A model generated the notes under the pieces. It did no database searches. It had not been told where the DNA came from and worked only from the letters and a program-made list of their open reading frames with translations. From Rhodospirillaceae bacterium SYSU D60007 (lineage in GTDB: Bacteria; Pseudomonadota; Alphaproteobacteria; Reyranellales; Reyranellaceae), in assembly GCA_003574685.1 (NCBI GenBank), contig QOCQ01000019.1:54310-118309 (forward strand): DNA of 64,000 nt, written 5' to 3'. This document shows, in pieces, positions 1 to 10,884 of this stretch. Each line of letters starts with the position of its first letter. The stretch's first letter is position 1. Made by a program: the position numbers and the translations under genes.

Positions 1-113
1 CGGCGGGAGCGTGCCGATTGCATGCCTCTGGCTATTCGGGCCGCCAGCCCTGTGCAACCGCTGTATTCGGACAAAAGCGGGCGCCATGTGGCGCCTGTTA
101 GGAGCGGTTAGTC

Positions 114-389
114 TTAAGATGGCTTTGTCACACAAGCTTCTACTATAGGGCCTTCCTCCTGTCGTGCGGCGTCTCCGGCCAGCGACGCTCCCAGCGCCAT
201 CACGTCGTGCCGCACGACCAGCGCCGACAAGGTGATTTCCATAGCCTGCAACGTTCGGGCAGCTTTCGCGGCATCGGGGTGGTTCGCGCCTTGCATGGTA
301 TGTACCATTTCCCGCTGAATTCTGACCTGCTCTGTCATCAGGAGCAGTTGCCGCTTCAGGTTTTCAAGCTCCGTCGGGTCGTGCGCCAT
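114..389 (-). CDS. small hypothetical protein (91 aa)
   Basis: I do not recognise this protein. The first 50 residues are rich in charged and hydrophobic helix formers (ELENLKRQLLLMTEQVR) and look like a short coiled coil. The tail is Gly/Ala-rich. The ATG at 389 follows a G-rich ribosome site (GGGGGGCTTTC). There are no membrane segments, signal peptide or cysteine motif. It stands alone upstream of the tRNA-Lys gene, which reads in the same direction further left-to-right on the map, so it may be an accessory remnant beside a tRNA. Coding status rests on an intact frame and a good start site. Confidence 0.55.
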   Translation of the reverse strand: MAHDPTELENLKRQLLLMTEQVRIQREMVHTMQGANHPDAAKAARTLQAMEITLSALVVRHDVMALGASLAGDAARQEEGPIVEACVTKPS

Positions 390-639
390 GAAAGCCCCCC
401 GCCACTCTTAACCTAGGTTATCAATGCCGATGCTGGGCTATGGTTGCCAAAGCCACTGAGGGCGTCGCGTATGTCGGCAGTGGCGTTCACATGCGCGCAG
501 AGAAAGACGCCCAATCACTCAGAAACAGCGAATGACGTTGCGGTGGGTACCCGGTGGGTACTTTTGGGAAGCCGTGGTGCCCGGAGCGCCGGGAAGCCGA
601 TAGTTAAGCCCTCAATAGCTTGATTTTCTTTGAAAAAAT

Positions 640-714
640 TGGTGAGCCCGGAGGGGATCGAACCCTCGACCCTCTGATTAAAAGTCAGATGCTCTACCGC
701 TGAGCTACGGGCTC
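640..714 (-). tRNA. tRNA-Lys (anticodon TTT)
   Basis: On the minus strand the acceptor stem GAGCCCG pairs with CGGGCTC, followed by discriminator A and an encoded CCA (640-642). The anticodon arm is TCTGA/TCAGA with loop CTTTTAA, giving anticodon TTT. The T arm carries GGTTCGATCC. The D loop is short. It lies just upstream of coaD's 3' end, on the same strand. Confidence 0.97.
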
Positions 715-806
715 GTCCGGGGAGGCGCCGCGGGGCCGCCGGCCGGCGGCAGCGGTATAGGGGGGCCGGCGGGCAAGGTCAATTCGCCCGCACCGGCCCG
801 GCGCCC

Positions 807-1313
807 TCAGCGGCCGCCGAACTTGGCTTTCAGCCGCGCATAGACCTTCGGCGACACGAACTTGGAAATGTCGCCGCCCAGCCGCGCGATGTCCTTCACC
901 AGGCTCGACGCGATGAACTGGTGGCGGTCGGAGGCCATCAGAAAGATGGTCTCGACGCGGGGTTCCATGCGCGCGTTCATGTTGGCCATCTGGATCTCGT
1001 ACTCGAAATCCGACACAGCGCGCAGGCCGCGGATGATGCAGGTGGCGTTCTGGGCGCGCGCGAAATGCACCAGGAGCGTATCGAACGGCACCACGGTGAT
1101 GCGGCCGGCGATGTCGGCGGGCTGCTCGGCGATGATCTCCTCCAGCATCGCCACGCGCTCCTCGAGCGTGAACAGCGGGCCCTTGCCGATATTGGTGGCC
1201 GGCGCCAGCACCAGCCGGTCGACCAGCCGCATGGAGCGCCGCACGATCTCCTCGTGGCCGCTGGTGATCGGATCGAAGGTGCCGGGATAGACGCCGATGC
1301 GTTCGCCAGCCAT
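807..1313 (-). CDS. coaD: phosphopantetheine adenylyltransferase
   Basis: Catalyses the ATP-dependent adenylylation of 4'-phosphopantetheine to dephospho-CoA, the fourth step of CoA synthesis, in the cytosol. The 168 aa length fits the family. The N-terminal YPGTFDPITSGHEEI holds the nucleotidyl-transferase TxGH signature (TSGH). IIRGLRAVSDFEYE and the late ASSLVKDIARLGG are the other family blocks. The start at 1313 (MAGERIGVYPG) is typical. In many alphaproteobacteria coaD directly follows gyrA; here a PARG-like gene and a repeat element separate them. Confidence 0.97.
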   Translation of the reverse strand: MAGERIGVYPGTFDPITSGHEEIVRRSMRLVDRLVLAPATNIGKGPLFTLEERVAMLEEIIAEQPADIAGRITVVPFDTLLVHFARAQNATCIIRGLRAVSDFEYEIQMANMNARMEPRVETIFLMASDRHQFIASSLVKDIARLGGDISKFVSPKVYARLKAKFGGR

Positions 1314-1425
1314 GCAGTTTCCTCCACGACGCGCCTGAATGGGCGTTCATGATGCATTGCGTCATGGAAATGTAGCGGCTTTAACGCAAGCCTGTCACCC
1401 GCTTTGCGGCGCCGCAGCAGGTGCA

Positions 1426-2301
1426 TTATTTGCCGGCTGCGGCGAAGACGTCGCGAAACGGGCCGAGGAAACGCCGCTCCGGCGACCAGTCGGTGATGGC
1501 AAACACGATGTCCGAGAAGGCGCCGTCGAATTCGTTCGCCAGCGCCGCGCGGAAATCCGCGGCCGTGCGGCGCACATCATTGGCGAAGGCGCCGCAGCCC
1601 CAGGCGCCGAGAACAAGCGCGGTGTGCCCGTAGGCCCGTGCGATCGCGAGAACACGACGGATGCGTTTCTCCAGGAGATCCCCCGATTCAGGCTGGCCGA
1701 TCTCGGGCGCATAGGGCGCGGCGCAGGTCAGGATGCTCAGCAGCCAGGGGCGGTCGAGCTCTGTGCCGGCATCCGTCCGGAACACGGGCACATCGGGCGA
1801 GTAGATGGCCCAGTCGGTCGCATCCGGCCGCGGGCGCTTGCGGTGCGCGTCATACATCGGGTCGCCCGCCAGCGTGCTGTAGAGGGCGCTGGATCGGCAG
1901 AGCACCTCCTCCTGCGCCCTGGCGCCGACCAGGAAGCCGCCGCCGGGCTGAATGCCGTTGGCGAAGTTGAGCGCCAGCGGTTTCAGGCCGCTCTCGGTGA
2001 AGCGCAGCGCCGCGCCCAGAGTCGTTTCGTTCGTGACCTGGATGTGCGTTTCGGGAAACGACACCGGCTCATGTGCCGGAAGCAGCGCGTCCGGCGGAAT
2101 GCTTTTCCTGGCCGCGCAGGCGTTGCGCACTTCGCGGCTCCAGTCCACGCGCTTGCCGGCGCCGTTCACGTAGTGCCCCGCACTGGCGGTCTCCACGGCT
2201 GATCTGCCGAGCACGGCCGCGTCGTGATGCGACATCCCCAGCTCGCGCTGCCGCGCCGCCGCCAGTTCCGCGGAGTCCATACAGGAAAGGATCTTCAGCA
2301 T
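1426..2301 (-). CDS. PARG/macro-like protein (TIGR02452-type), putative ADP-ribose glycohydrolase
   Basis: The 291 aa frame has the microbial poly(ADP-ribose) glycohydrolase layout. Around residues 120-132 it reads GGGFLVGARAQEE, matching the PARG signature GGG-X(6-8)-QEE whose glutamates form the catalytic loop. It continues with the family's LCRSSALYSTL. A C-terminal VLGAWGCGAFAND block resembles the phosphate-binding loop. A longer frame extends upstream, but those 42 residues are translated from a repeat element, so I place the start at the ATG at 2301 (MLKILSCMDS). Inferred role: removal of ADP-ribose from proteins or nucleic acid, possibly in stress or phage defence. It interrupts the common gyrA-coaD order and lies beside a mobile-looking repeat, consistent with insertion. 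Confidence 0.78.
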   Translation of the reverse strand: MLKILSCMDSAELAAARQRELGMSHHDAAVLGRSAVETASAGHYVNGAGKRVDWSREVRNACAARKSIPPDALLPAHEPVSFPETHIQVTNETTLGAALRFTESGLKPLALNFANGIQPGGGFLVGARAQEEVLCRSSALYSTLAGDPMYDAHRKRPRPDATDWAIYSPDVPVFRTDAGTELDRPWLLSILTCAAPYAPEIGQPESGDLLEKRIRRVLAIARAYGHTALVLGAWGCGAFANDVRRTAADFRAALANEFDGAFSDIVFAITDWSPERRFLGPFRDVFAAAGK

Positions 2302-2321
2302 GGCCGGCTCCTGAGAGACTT

Positions 2322-2447
2322 CCTTCCCCCGGAGGGGGAAGGTGGCGCGCCAGCGCCGGAAGGGGGATGGTGCAACATGCGCGGCGTCTGTGCGTGTTGA
2401 AGCATCCCCCTTCCGCCCTTCGGGCACCTTCCCCCTCCGGGGGAAGG
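2322..2447. repeat. family A hairpin-pair repeat, copy 1
   Basis: Both ends carry the palindrome CCTTCCCCCGGAGGGGGAAG(G). The left arm continues with GGCGCGCCAGCGCC and the right arm with GCCCTTCGGGC, each next to GGAAGGGGGATG or its complement. A variable loop of about 30 bp joins them. It lies between gyrA (stop at 2455) and the PARG-like gene start. Copies 2 and 3 are at 8782 and 62689. Confidence 0.9.
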
Positions 2448-2454
2448 AGCACTG

Positions 2455-5241
<2,787 letters not shown>

Positions 5242-5590
5242 GCGGATACTCGTGGCGCGGAGAAGTCAAATGAAGGTTCGTCGCCCCGCCGCGCCGAAGG
5301 GGGACTTTTGCAAGTGTTGTCAGGCACCTGGCTGGGCTCCCGGTGCAGGTCCGGAAGCGCGGGGCGCACCCTAGCAAACCGCGCGGATTGCGCAACGAAA
5401 TTCGGCCCCGGGAGAGCGCCGGTAACGCACTGATATAACGCGCTTTTTAGCTGGAACGTGACAGCCGCCACGCCATTTTAGCCGCCGCGCCGCACAGCGC
5501 CAAACTGGTCCCCGGTTCGGCCGGCCCAGCAGCGGCCAAACAGCTACACGCAGCCATACATTTATTCTACTTTCGGTTGCTGGGAGCGCG
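5242..5590. other. gyrA upstream region, no gene seen
   Basis: This 349-bp gap lies between the gyrA start and the 3' end of the CoA-transferase gene, both on the minus strand, so it should hold the gyrA promoter and leader. Short frames exist but none has a protein-like composition. I see no convincing riboswitch or repeat. Confidence 0.6.
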
Positions 5591-6991
5591 CTAGCCGGCC
5601 GGCCAGGCGGGCGGGTGCGTGCCCAGAGGGACGGCGGGCCGTGTCCAGACGGGCGGCGTTTCGCTGAGGCGGCCGGCGTGGCGCGCGGCGAGCAGACGGC
5701 CGAAGCCGCTGTCGCTTTCCTCCAGCAGGTCGCGCACGTCCTCGAAGGTGAGGTCGGCACCTTGCAGGCCATCCTCGAGCCGGCCCAGGCCGGAGATCCA
5801 GCGGCCGGTCTGCGCCAGCGAGACGCGCACGAGCCAGCTTCCGCCCTCGCGCGCCCGGCGCAGCAGGGCCAGCATGACTCCCAGCGCCATCAGGTAACCC
5901 GAGGCGTGGTCCAGCGCCTGGCATGGCAGGGGCCTGGGCTCGCTGACGCCTGCTGCCTCGGCCTCGGCGTGGTTCATGCCGCTGGCGGTCTGCACCAGCG
6001 AATCGAAGCCGCGGCGCCCGGCCCACGGCCCGGTCAGGCCATAGGCCGAGAGGCTGGCGTAGATGATGCCGGGCCGCAGTTGTGTGAGCGCCGCCCTGTC
6101 GAAGCCGTGGCTTGCAATGGCATAAGGCCGATAGCCCTGGATGAAGACATCGGATTCCCGAATGAGGCCGCGCAGTTGCTCCTGGCCCTCATCCGTGCGC
6201 AGATCGAGGTGCGCCGCCAGCTTGCCGCGGCCGGTGTCGATCACCAGCGGCTCGACAGCCGGCAGATGCGGGCCGGTGATGTTCAGCACATCGGCACCAT
6301 GCGCCGCCAGCGTGCGGCCGCAGACGGGTCCGGCGATGATGCGCGTCAGGTCGAGGACGCGGATCCCGTCGAGCGGCCGGCGCGGGTCGGGCGAAAACTC
6401 GCGCACCGGCGCCTCGCCGATGCGCTTGATGCGCAGCACGGGCAGCTCGGCGATCGCCTGGCCCTGCGGATGGGCCGCCCACTCCGCCGGGCTGCGCATC
6501 ATGGCCACCACGAGGCCGGCATCGGCCGCCGCCTGCTCGAATTCCTCGGCCTGCCGGGAGGCCAGGGCTGCCGCCACGGCCTCGCGGTCATACGCGCAGC
6601 CCAGCAGCTTCAGCACGCCGTCGCGATGGTGCGGGAAGTTGGTGTGCAGCCGTACCCAGCGCCCGTCGCCGCAGCGGTAGGTGCGGGCAATCGGATCCCA
6701 TGGTTCCGCGGGCGACTTGCCTGCGACACGCAGATAGCGCTCGCTGCGGAACTCGGCGGCGGCGTGGCGCATGTCCACCGACACGCCCTGCCGATGGCCG
6801 GTGCGCAGGCGCCACAGCTCGGCCGCGGCCAGCGTCGCGGCGGCGATGCTGACCTGCGCCGCCGCGCCGACACGGTACGAAGAGGGCAGCGCCGGCTCGC
6901 TGCCGGTCAGTTCAACATGGTCGAGTGCCAGCGGATGGCCCCCGACGGATTGCCAGAGTTCGGCAAGAAGCTGGGGGACGGGCGCATTCAT
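5591..6991 (-). CDS. CaiB/BaiF-type (class III) CoA-transferase
   Basis: Family III enzymes move CoA between organic acids through an aspartyl-CoA intermediate. The typical N-terminal block LDGIRVLDLTRIIAGPVCGR appears only at about residue 205. A preceding 200-residue segment (TGHRQGVSVDMRHAAAEF, VRLHTNFPHHRDGVL) resembles the other half of the fold, so the order looks like the longer or permuted variants of the family. The likely catalytic Asp is in ALDHASGYLMALG near residue 370. I prefer the ATG at 6991 (MNAPVPQ) over a TTG five codons upstream. The substrate is unknown. It ends about 50 bp after the ssb stop, on the same strand. Confidence 0.85.
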   Translation of the reverse strand: MNAPVPQLLAELWQSVGGHPLALDHVELTGSEPALPSSYRVGAAAQVSIAAATLAAAELWRLRTGHRQGVSVDMRHAAAEFRSERYLRVAGKSPAEPWDPIARTYRCGDGRWVRLHTNFPHHRDGVLKLLGCAYDREAVAAALASRQAEEFEQAAADAGLVVAMMRSPAEWAAHPQGQAIAELPVLRIKRIGEAPVREFSPDPRRPLDGIRVLDLTRIIAGPVCGRTLAAHGADVLNITGPHLPAVEPLVIDTGRGKLAAHLDLRTDEGQEQLRGLIRESDVFIQGYRPYAIASHGFDRAALTQLRPGIIYASLSAYGLTGPWAGRRGFDSLVQTASGMNHAEAEAAGVSEPRPLPCQALDHASGYLMALGVMLALLRRAREGGSWLVRVSLAQTGRWISGLGRLEDGLQGADLTFEDVRDLLEESDSGFGRLLAARHAGRLSETPPVWTRPAVPLGTHPPAWPAG

Positions 6992-7042
6992 GATCGCCCA
7001 TCCCAACAGAGCACCGCCCCGCTGACAAGCGCCGCGGGGGCG

Positions 7043-7525
7043 CTAGAACGGAACGTCGTCGTCGAGGACGTCCCTGGCGCTGGCCCGCGACGAGGGGCGG
7101 CCGCCGCCGTTGGCCGGTTCGCTGTCGGCGCCGTTGGCGTACTCATCGACCATGGCGCCGGCGCCACCGCCACCGCGGCTGTCGAGCAGGGTCATGGCGC
7201 AGCGGAAGCCCTGCAGCACGACTTCAGTGGTGAACCGCTTCTGGTTGTCCTTGTCCATCCAGTCGCGGGTCTGCAGCTCGCCTTCGAGATAGACCTTGGA
7301 GCCCTTGCGCAGATATTTCTGCGCGATCTCGCCGAGCTTGTCGTTCTTGATGACGACGCGGTGCCACTCCGTGCGCTCCTTGCGCTCGCCGGTGTTCCGG
7401 TCGCGCCAGTTCTCGGAGGTCGCGACGGTCATGTTCACGACCATCCCTCCGTTGGCGAACTGCTTGATTTCGGGGTCGCGGCCGAGATTTCCGACCAGAA
7501 TGACCTTGTTTACGCTGCCGGCCAT
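7043..7525 (-). CDS. ssb: single-stranded DNA-binding protein
   Basis: Binds ssDNA during replication and repair and recruits partners through its C-terminal tip. At 160 aa it has the OB-fold start [16 protein letters not shown], the block [15 protein letters not shown] and [12 protein letters not shown] flexible Gly-rich linker (RGGGGAGA) follows, then the acidic tail DDDVPF. The start ATG at 7525 follows GGAAG. It is not adjacent to uvrA here, and I see no alphaproteobacterial LexA-type GTTC pair upstream. Confidence 0.97.
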   Translation of the reverse strand: MAGSVNKVILVGNLGRDPEIKQFANGGMVVNMTVATSENWRDRNTGERKERTEWHRVVIKNDKLGEIAQKYLRKGSKVYLEGELQTRDWMDKDNQKRFTTEVVLQGFRCAMTLLDSRGGGGAGAMVDEYANGADSEPANGGGRPSSRASARDVLDDDVPF

Positions 7526-7709
7526 GGGGGCTTCCTTTCTGCTTTCCCGGAGCGGCAGGTGCCGCTCCTACCTCACGCCGGCAAGCTACCGCACCCCGCC
7601 TGTGGGCAGCCACCGATTTCCGGTTGTGCCGGGGGCCGCGGGATGCCGCTTGCCAGCGTCCGCGGTGGCCCGTACCGTCGGCGCAATCAATGAAAACAGG
7701 GAGGATTCG

Positions 7710-8765
7710 ATGGGCATCGCCGCAAATGTATCGCGCGTCGTCGCGTCGGGTGTGCTTGGCGCTGTGTTGGCCGCTGCGCCGGCAGCGGCGCAGCAATCGT
7801 TGCGCATGGCCACAAGCTGGCCGGGCGGCCCGCATATGGAGGACTTCGCCAAGCGCTTCGCAGCCAATGCCGAGCTGCTGACGGCCGGTGCGGTGAAGAT
7901 CCAGGTCTTCCCGGCCGGGACCATCGGCAGCCCGCTGAAGGTCACCGAGACGATCCAGAAGAAGGTCGCGCCCGTGGGCCATAGCTGGTCGGGCTATGAC
8001 TGGGGCATCGACAAGGTGGGCGTGCTGTTCGGCGGCTATGTCGGATCGCTGCCCATCGAGGGGCATCTGCACTGGATCTACGACGGCGGCGGCATGCAGC
8101 TCTGGCGGGAATGGCGGATGGAGAAGTTTGGCGTCGTGGCCCTGCCCTGTGGCGCGCATTCCGACGAAATCCATATGCATTCGCGCAAGCCCGTGCGGAC
8201 GCTGGAGGACCTCAAGGGCCTGAAGCTGCGCACGACAGGCGCATGGGCGGAAATCGCCAGCACGCTGGGTGCCTCGACCGTGATCCTGGCCGGCGGCGAG
8301 GTCTATCCGGCGCTGGAGCGCGGCGTCGTCGATGCGATCGAATGGGCCACGCCCGGCATCAACTACCCGCTCGGCTTCCACAAGATCGCCAAGTACATCA
8401 TCATGCCGGGCGTGCACCAGCCGGCGGCGACGCTGGAATGCGTGTTCGACAAGGACACCTGGGCCAAGCTCGACGATCGCGCCAAGATGATGCTGGAGAC
8501 GGCCGCGCGGAAGACGACGCTCGAATCCTGGATGAAGCTCAACGCCGACGATGTCGGGGCGCTGGCCACGCTGAAGAGCGAAGGCGCGGAATTCGTCAAC
8601 GTCGACCAGAGCTATATCGACGGTGTCCGCAAGGCCTCGCGCGAGTGGGAAGACAAGTACGCCAAGTCCGAAGGCGGCTGGTTCGCGAAGGTGCTGGAGC
8701 ATCAGCGCGCCTTCGCGCAGCGCTGGGCGTTCTCGACGCAGTACCGCTCCGAGCTGAAGCAGTGA
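7710..8765 (+). CDS. dctP: TRAP transporter substrate-binding protein (DctP family)
   Basis: Periplasmic solute receptor of a tripartite ATP-independent transporter (351 aa). A signal peptide (VVASGVLGAVLAAAPAAA) ends near residue 28, followed by the mature start QQSLRMATSWPGG. LRTTGAWAEIASTLGAS and VYPALERGVVDAIEWATPG match the ligand-binding core of DctP proteins, including the conserved Arg that pairs with a carboxylate. The start is the ATG at 7710 after GGGAGG; the frame is open further upstream but that region overlaps the ssb promoter. It forms an operon with dctQ and dctM. Ligand likely a carboxylate, type unknown. Confidence 0.93.
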   Translation: MGIAANVSRVVASGVLGAVLAAAPAAAQQSLRMATSWPGGPHMEDFAKRFAANAELLTAGAVKIQVFPAGTIGSPLKVTETIQKKVAPVGHSWSGYDWGIDKVGVLFGGYVGSLPIEGHLHWIYDGGGMQLWREWRMEKFGVVALPCGAHSDEIHMHSRKPVRTLEDLKGLKLRTTGAWAEIASTLGASTVILAGGEVYPALERGVVDAIEWATPGINYPLGFHKIAKYIIMPGVHQPAATLECVFDKDTWAKLDDRAKMMLETAARKTTLESWMKLNADDVGALATLKSEGAEFVNVDQSYIDGVRKASREWEDKYAKSEGGWFAKVLEHQRAFAQRWAFSTQYRSELKQ

Positions 8766-8781
8766 CGCGCGCGGCCATGAG

Positions 8782-8921
8782 CCTTCCCCCGGAGGGGGAA
8801 GGTGGCGCGCCAGCGCCGGAAGGGGGATGCCGCAACCGTCACGGCGTCAAAGAAACGGACATCGCAGGGGTTGAGACATCCCCCTTCCGCCCTTCGGGCA
8901 CCTTCCCCCTCCGGGGGAAGG
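8782..8921. repeat. family A hairpin-pair repeat, copy 2 (inside the TRAP operon)
   Basis: Same orientation and arms as the copy at 2322, with a different loop of about 45 bp. It fills the whole gap between the dctP stop (8765) and the dctQ start. Its last bases (GGGGGAAGG) lie about 10 nt before the dctQ ATG and can act as its ribosome site. Confidence 0.9.
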
Positions 8922-8931
8922 TTTGTTGCCC

Positions 8932-9465
8932 ATGAGGGGCGTCGTACGTGCGATCGAGGGGATGAGTCGCCTGTGCGGCTGGGTGGCGGCGGCGTTGATC
9001 TTCATCCTCGTCGTGCTGATGCTGTACGACGTCTTCCTGCGTTATGTGTTCAACGCGCCCACGCTCTGGGGCTTTGAGGTCAGCACCTGGACGATGGGCG
9101 CGGCATTCCTGATCGCGATGGGCTATGCGCTGGCGTGCGATGCGCATGTCCGGGTCGATCTGCTGTACGGCGGCCTGATTCCGCGGCGCGCGATGCTGGT
9201 CGTTGACCTTCTTCTGCTGCCGCTGCTGCTGGTCGTGGTCGCATGGATCACCTGGGGGCTGTGGGAGTACTTCCAGGAGGCCTGGCGGTCCGGCGAACGC
9301 TCCGGCGGTTCTGCCTGGAACCCGAAGGTCTGGCCGTTCCGGCTGATCGTGGTGATCGGATTCGCTGCCTTCACGCTCCAGATCGTCGCCTCGATCCTCA
9401 GGACCTTCCTCGCGCTGAGGGCCGGCGCCACCGCGGCCGGCCCGGCAGACTCGCACAGCGTCTAG
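8932..9465 (+). CDS. dctQ: TRAP transporter small permease (DctQ family)
   Basis: Four-helix membrane subunit that bridges receptor and large permease (177 aa). Predicted segments: VAAALIFILVVLMLYDVFLR, FLIAMGYALA, VVDLLLLPLLLVVVAWITWG and FRLIVVIGFAAFTLQIVAS. LYDVFLRYVFNAPTLWGFEV is the usual family block in helix 1. The ATG at 8932 is chosen over TTG codons just upstream, which lie in the repeat. It ends two bases before dctM starts, so the two are translationally close. Confidence 0.93.
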   Translation: MRGVVRAIEGMSRLCGWVAAALIFILVVLMLYDVFLRYVFNAPTLWGFEVSTWTMGAAFLIAMGYALACDAHVRVDLLYGGLIPRRAMLVVDLLLLPLLLVVVAWITWGLWEYFQEAWRSGERSGGSAWNPKVWPFRLIVVIGFAAFTLQIVASILRTFLALRAGATAAGPADSHSV

Positions 9466-9466
9466 C

Positions 9467-10780
9467 ATGTCGTCGCTGTGGATGTTCCCGGCCCTGATCG
9501 CAGCGATCCTCAGCGGCTTTCCCGTGGCGTTTGCCATGCTGCTGCTGGCGACGGCGTTCGGCTATGCCGCCTTCGGCGAGGGCCTGCTGCACCAGTTCCT
9601 GCTGAAGATCGAGGAAGTCGCGACCGCCAATGTGCTGGCGGCCGTCCCGCTCTTCATCTTCATGGGGGCGATGTTCGAGCAATCCGGCATTGCCTCGCGC
9701 CTGTTCGACGCCATTCATAGCTGGACCCGGCGCGTGCCGGGCGGCCTCGCCATCGGCACGGTGCTGATGTGCGTGATTTTTGCGGCCACCAGCGGCGTGG
9801 TCGGCGCCACGGAAACCATCGTCGGCATGCTCGCCATCCCGGCGATGATGAAGTACCTGTACAACAAGGGCCTGATCTGCGGCACCATCTGTGCCGGCGG
9901 GTCGCTGGGTACGATCATCCCGCCCTCGGTGCTGGCGGTGGTGATCGGTCCGGTCGCCAACGCCTCGGTCGGCAGCATCCTGATCGGCATGATCGTGCCC
10001 GGCCTGCTGCTGGCGCTGTCCTACATCATCTACATCTTCTTGCGCTGCCTGCTGCGGCCGCAGGACGGGCCGCGCATCCCGCCGGCGCCCGACGAGCCGC
10101 CGATGCGCGACCGCCTGATCCTCACCGCCAAGGTGCTGGTGCCGCCGGTGATCGTCATTATCGCGGTGCTGGGCTCGATGATGGTCGGGCTTGCCACGCC
10201 CACTGAAGCTTCGGCGACAGGTGCGCTGGGTACGGTGCTGCTGACGCTCGCCTACGGACGCCTGTCATGGCCGGTGTTTGTCGACGCGTTGCTGCGCACC
10301 GTGCGCGTCACGGCGATGATCCTGACGATCGTGATGTGCGGCTCCATGTTCGCCTCGGTGTTCGTCGGTTCGGGCGGGCTCCAGGCGATCCAGGATGTCG
10401 TCAACGCGGCCCAGGTCGGACCGTGGGGCACGCTGGCGGTGGTGATGGCCATCGCCTTTCTCGCCGGCTTCATGCTCGATCCGCTGGTGATCATCCTGAT
10501 CGTGGTGCCGATCACCACACCGCTTATTGCGGCCGCGGGCTTCGATGTGGTGTGGTTCTGCGTGCTTTTCCTGGTGATCCTGCAGACGGCGTACCTGACG
10601 CCGCCCATGGCGCCCTCGATCTTCTATCTGCGCGGTATCGCCCCGCCCGAAATCACGCTGCGGAACATGTACACCGGAATTTGGCCGTTTATCGCCCTGC
10701 AGGTCACCGTGGTTTGCCTCATCACGGTCTTCCCGCAGCTCGTGATGTGGCTGCCGACGACTTTGCTGGGCGGCCGCTGA
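9467..10780 (+). CDS. dctM: TRAP transporter large permease (DctM family)
   Basis: The sodium-coupled transport subunit (437 aa, about 12 membrane helices). Family landmarks: GFPVAFAMLLLA near the start, FIFMGAMFEQSGIA, the loop GSLGTIIPPSVLAVVIG, GLATPTEASATGALG and a late TPPMAPSIFYLRGIAP. It completes the dctP-dctQ-dctM operon; the gene starts 1 base after the dctQ stop codon. The next gene downstream, an MFS permease, begins about 100 bp later and may be separate. Confidence 0.96.
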   Translation: MSSLWMFPALIAAILSGFPVAFAMLLLATAFGYAAFGEGLLHQFLLKIEEVATANVLAAVPLFIFMGAMFEQSGIASRLFDAIHSWTRRVPGGLAIGTVLMCVIFAATSGVVGATETIVGMLAIPAMMKYLYNKGLICGTICAGGSLGTIIPPSVLAVVIGPVANASVGSILIGMIVPGLLLALSYIIYIFLRCLLRPQDGPRIPPAPDEPPMRDRLILTAKVLVPPVIVIIAVLGSMMVGLATPTEASATGALGTVLLTLAYGRLSWPVFVDALLRTVRVTAMILTIVMCGSMFASVFVGSGGLQAIQDVVNAAQVGPWGTLAVVMAIAFLAGFMLDPLVIILIVVPITTPLIAAAGFDVVWFCVLFLVILQTAYLTPPMAPSIFYLRGIAPPEITLRNMYTGIWPFIALQVTVVCLITVFPQLVMWLPTTLLGGR

Positions 10781-10884
10781 CAGATTTGAAGCGGCGCATT
10801 CCTGCCCGGATTTTTTGCAGCATGTCTCAGCGGTAGGCAGGCTCTATAGTCCGGGCCGGTATTGTCGGCCCGCGAGCGTTCCCG

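Noticed and set aside
7296..7709. An upstream extension of the dctP frame
   Set aside because: It overlaps ssb in opposite orientation and lacks a signal peptide; the ATG at 7710 has a good ribosome site and starts the signal peptide.
8923..8931. TTG starts for dctQ inside the repeat
   Set aside because: They lie within the repeat end; the ATG at 8932 fits the GGAAGG spacing better.
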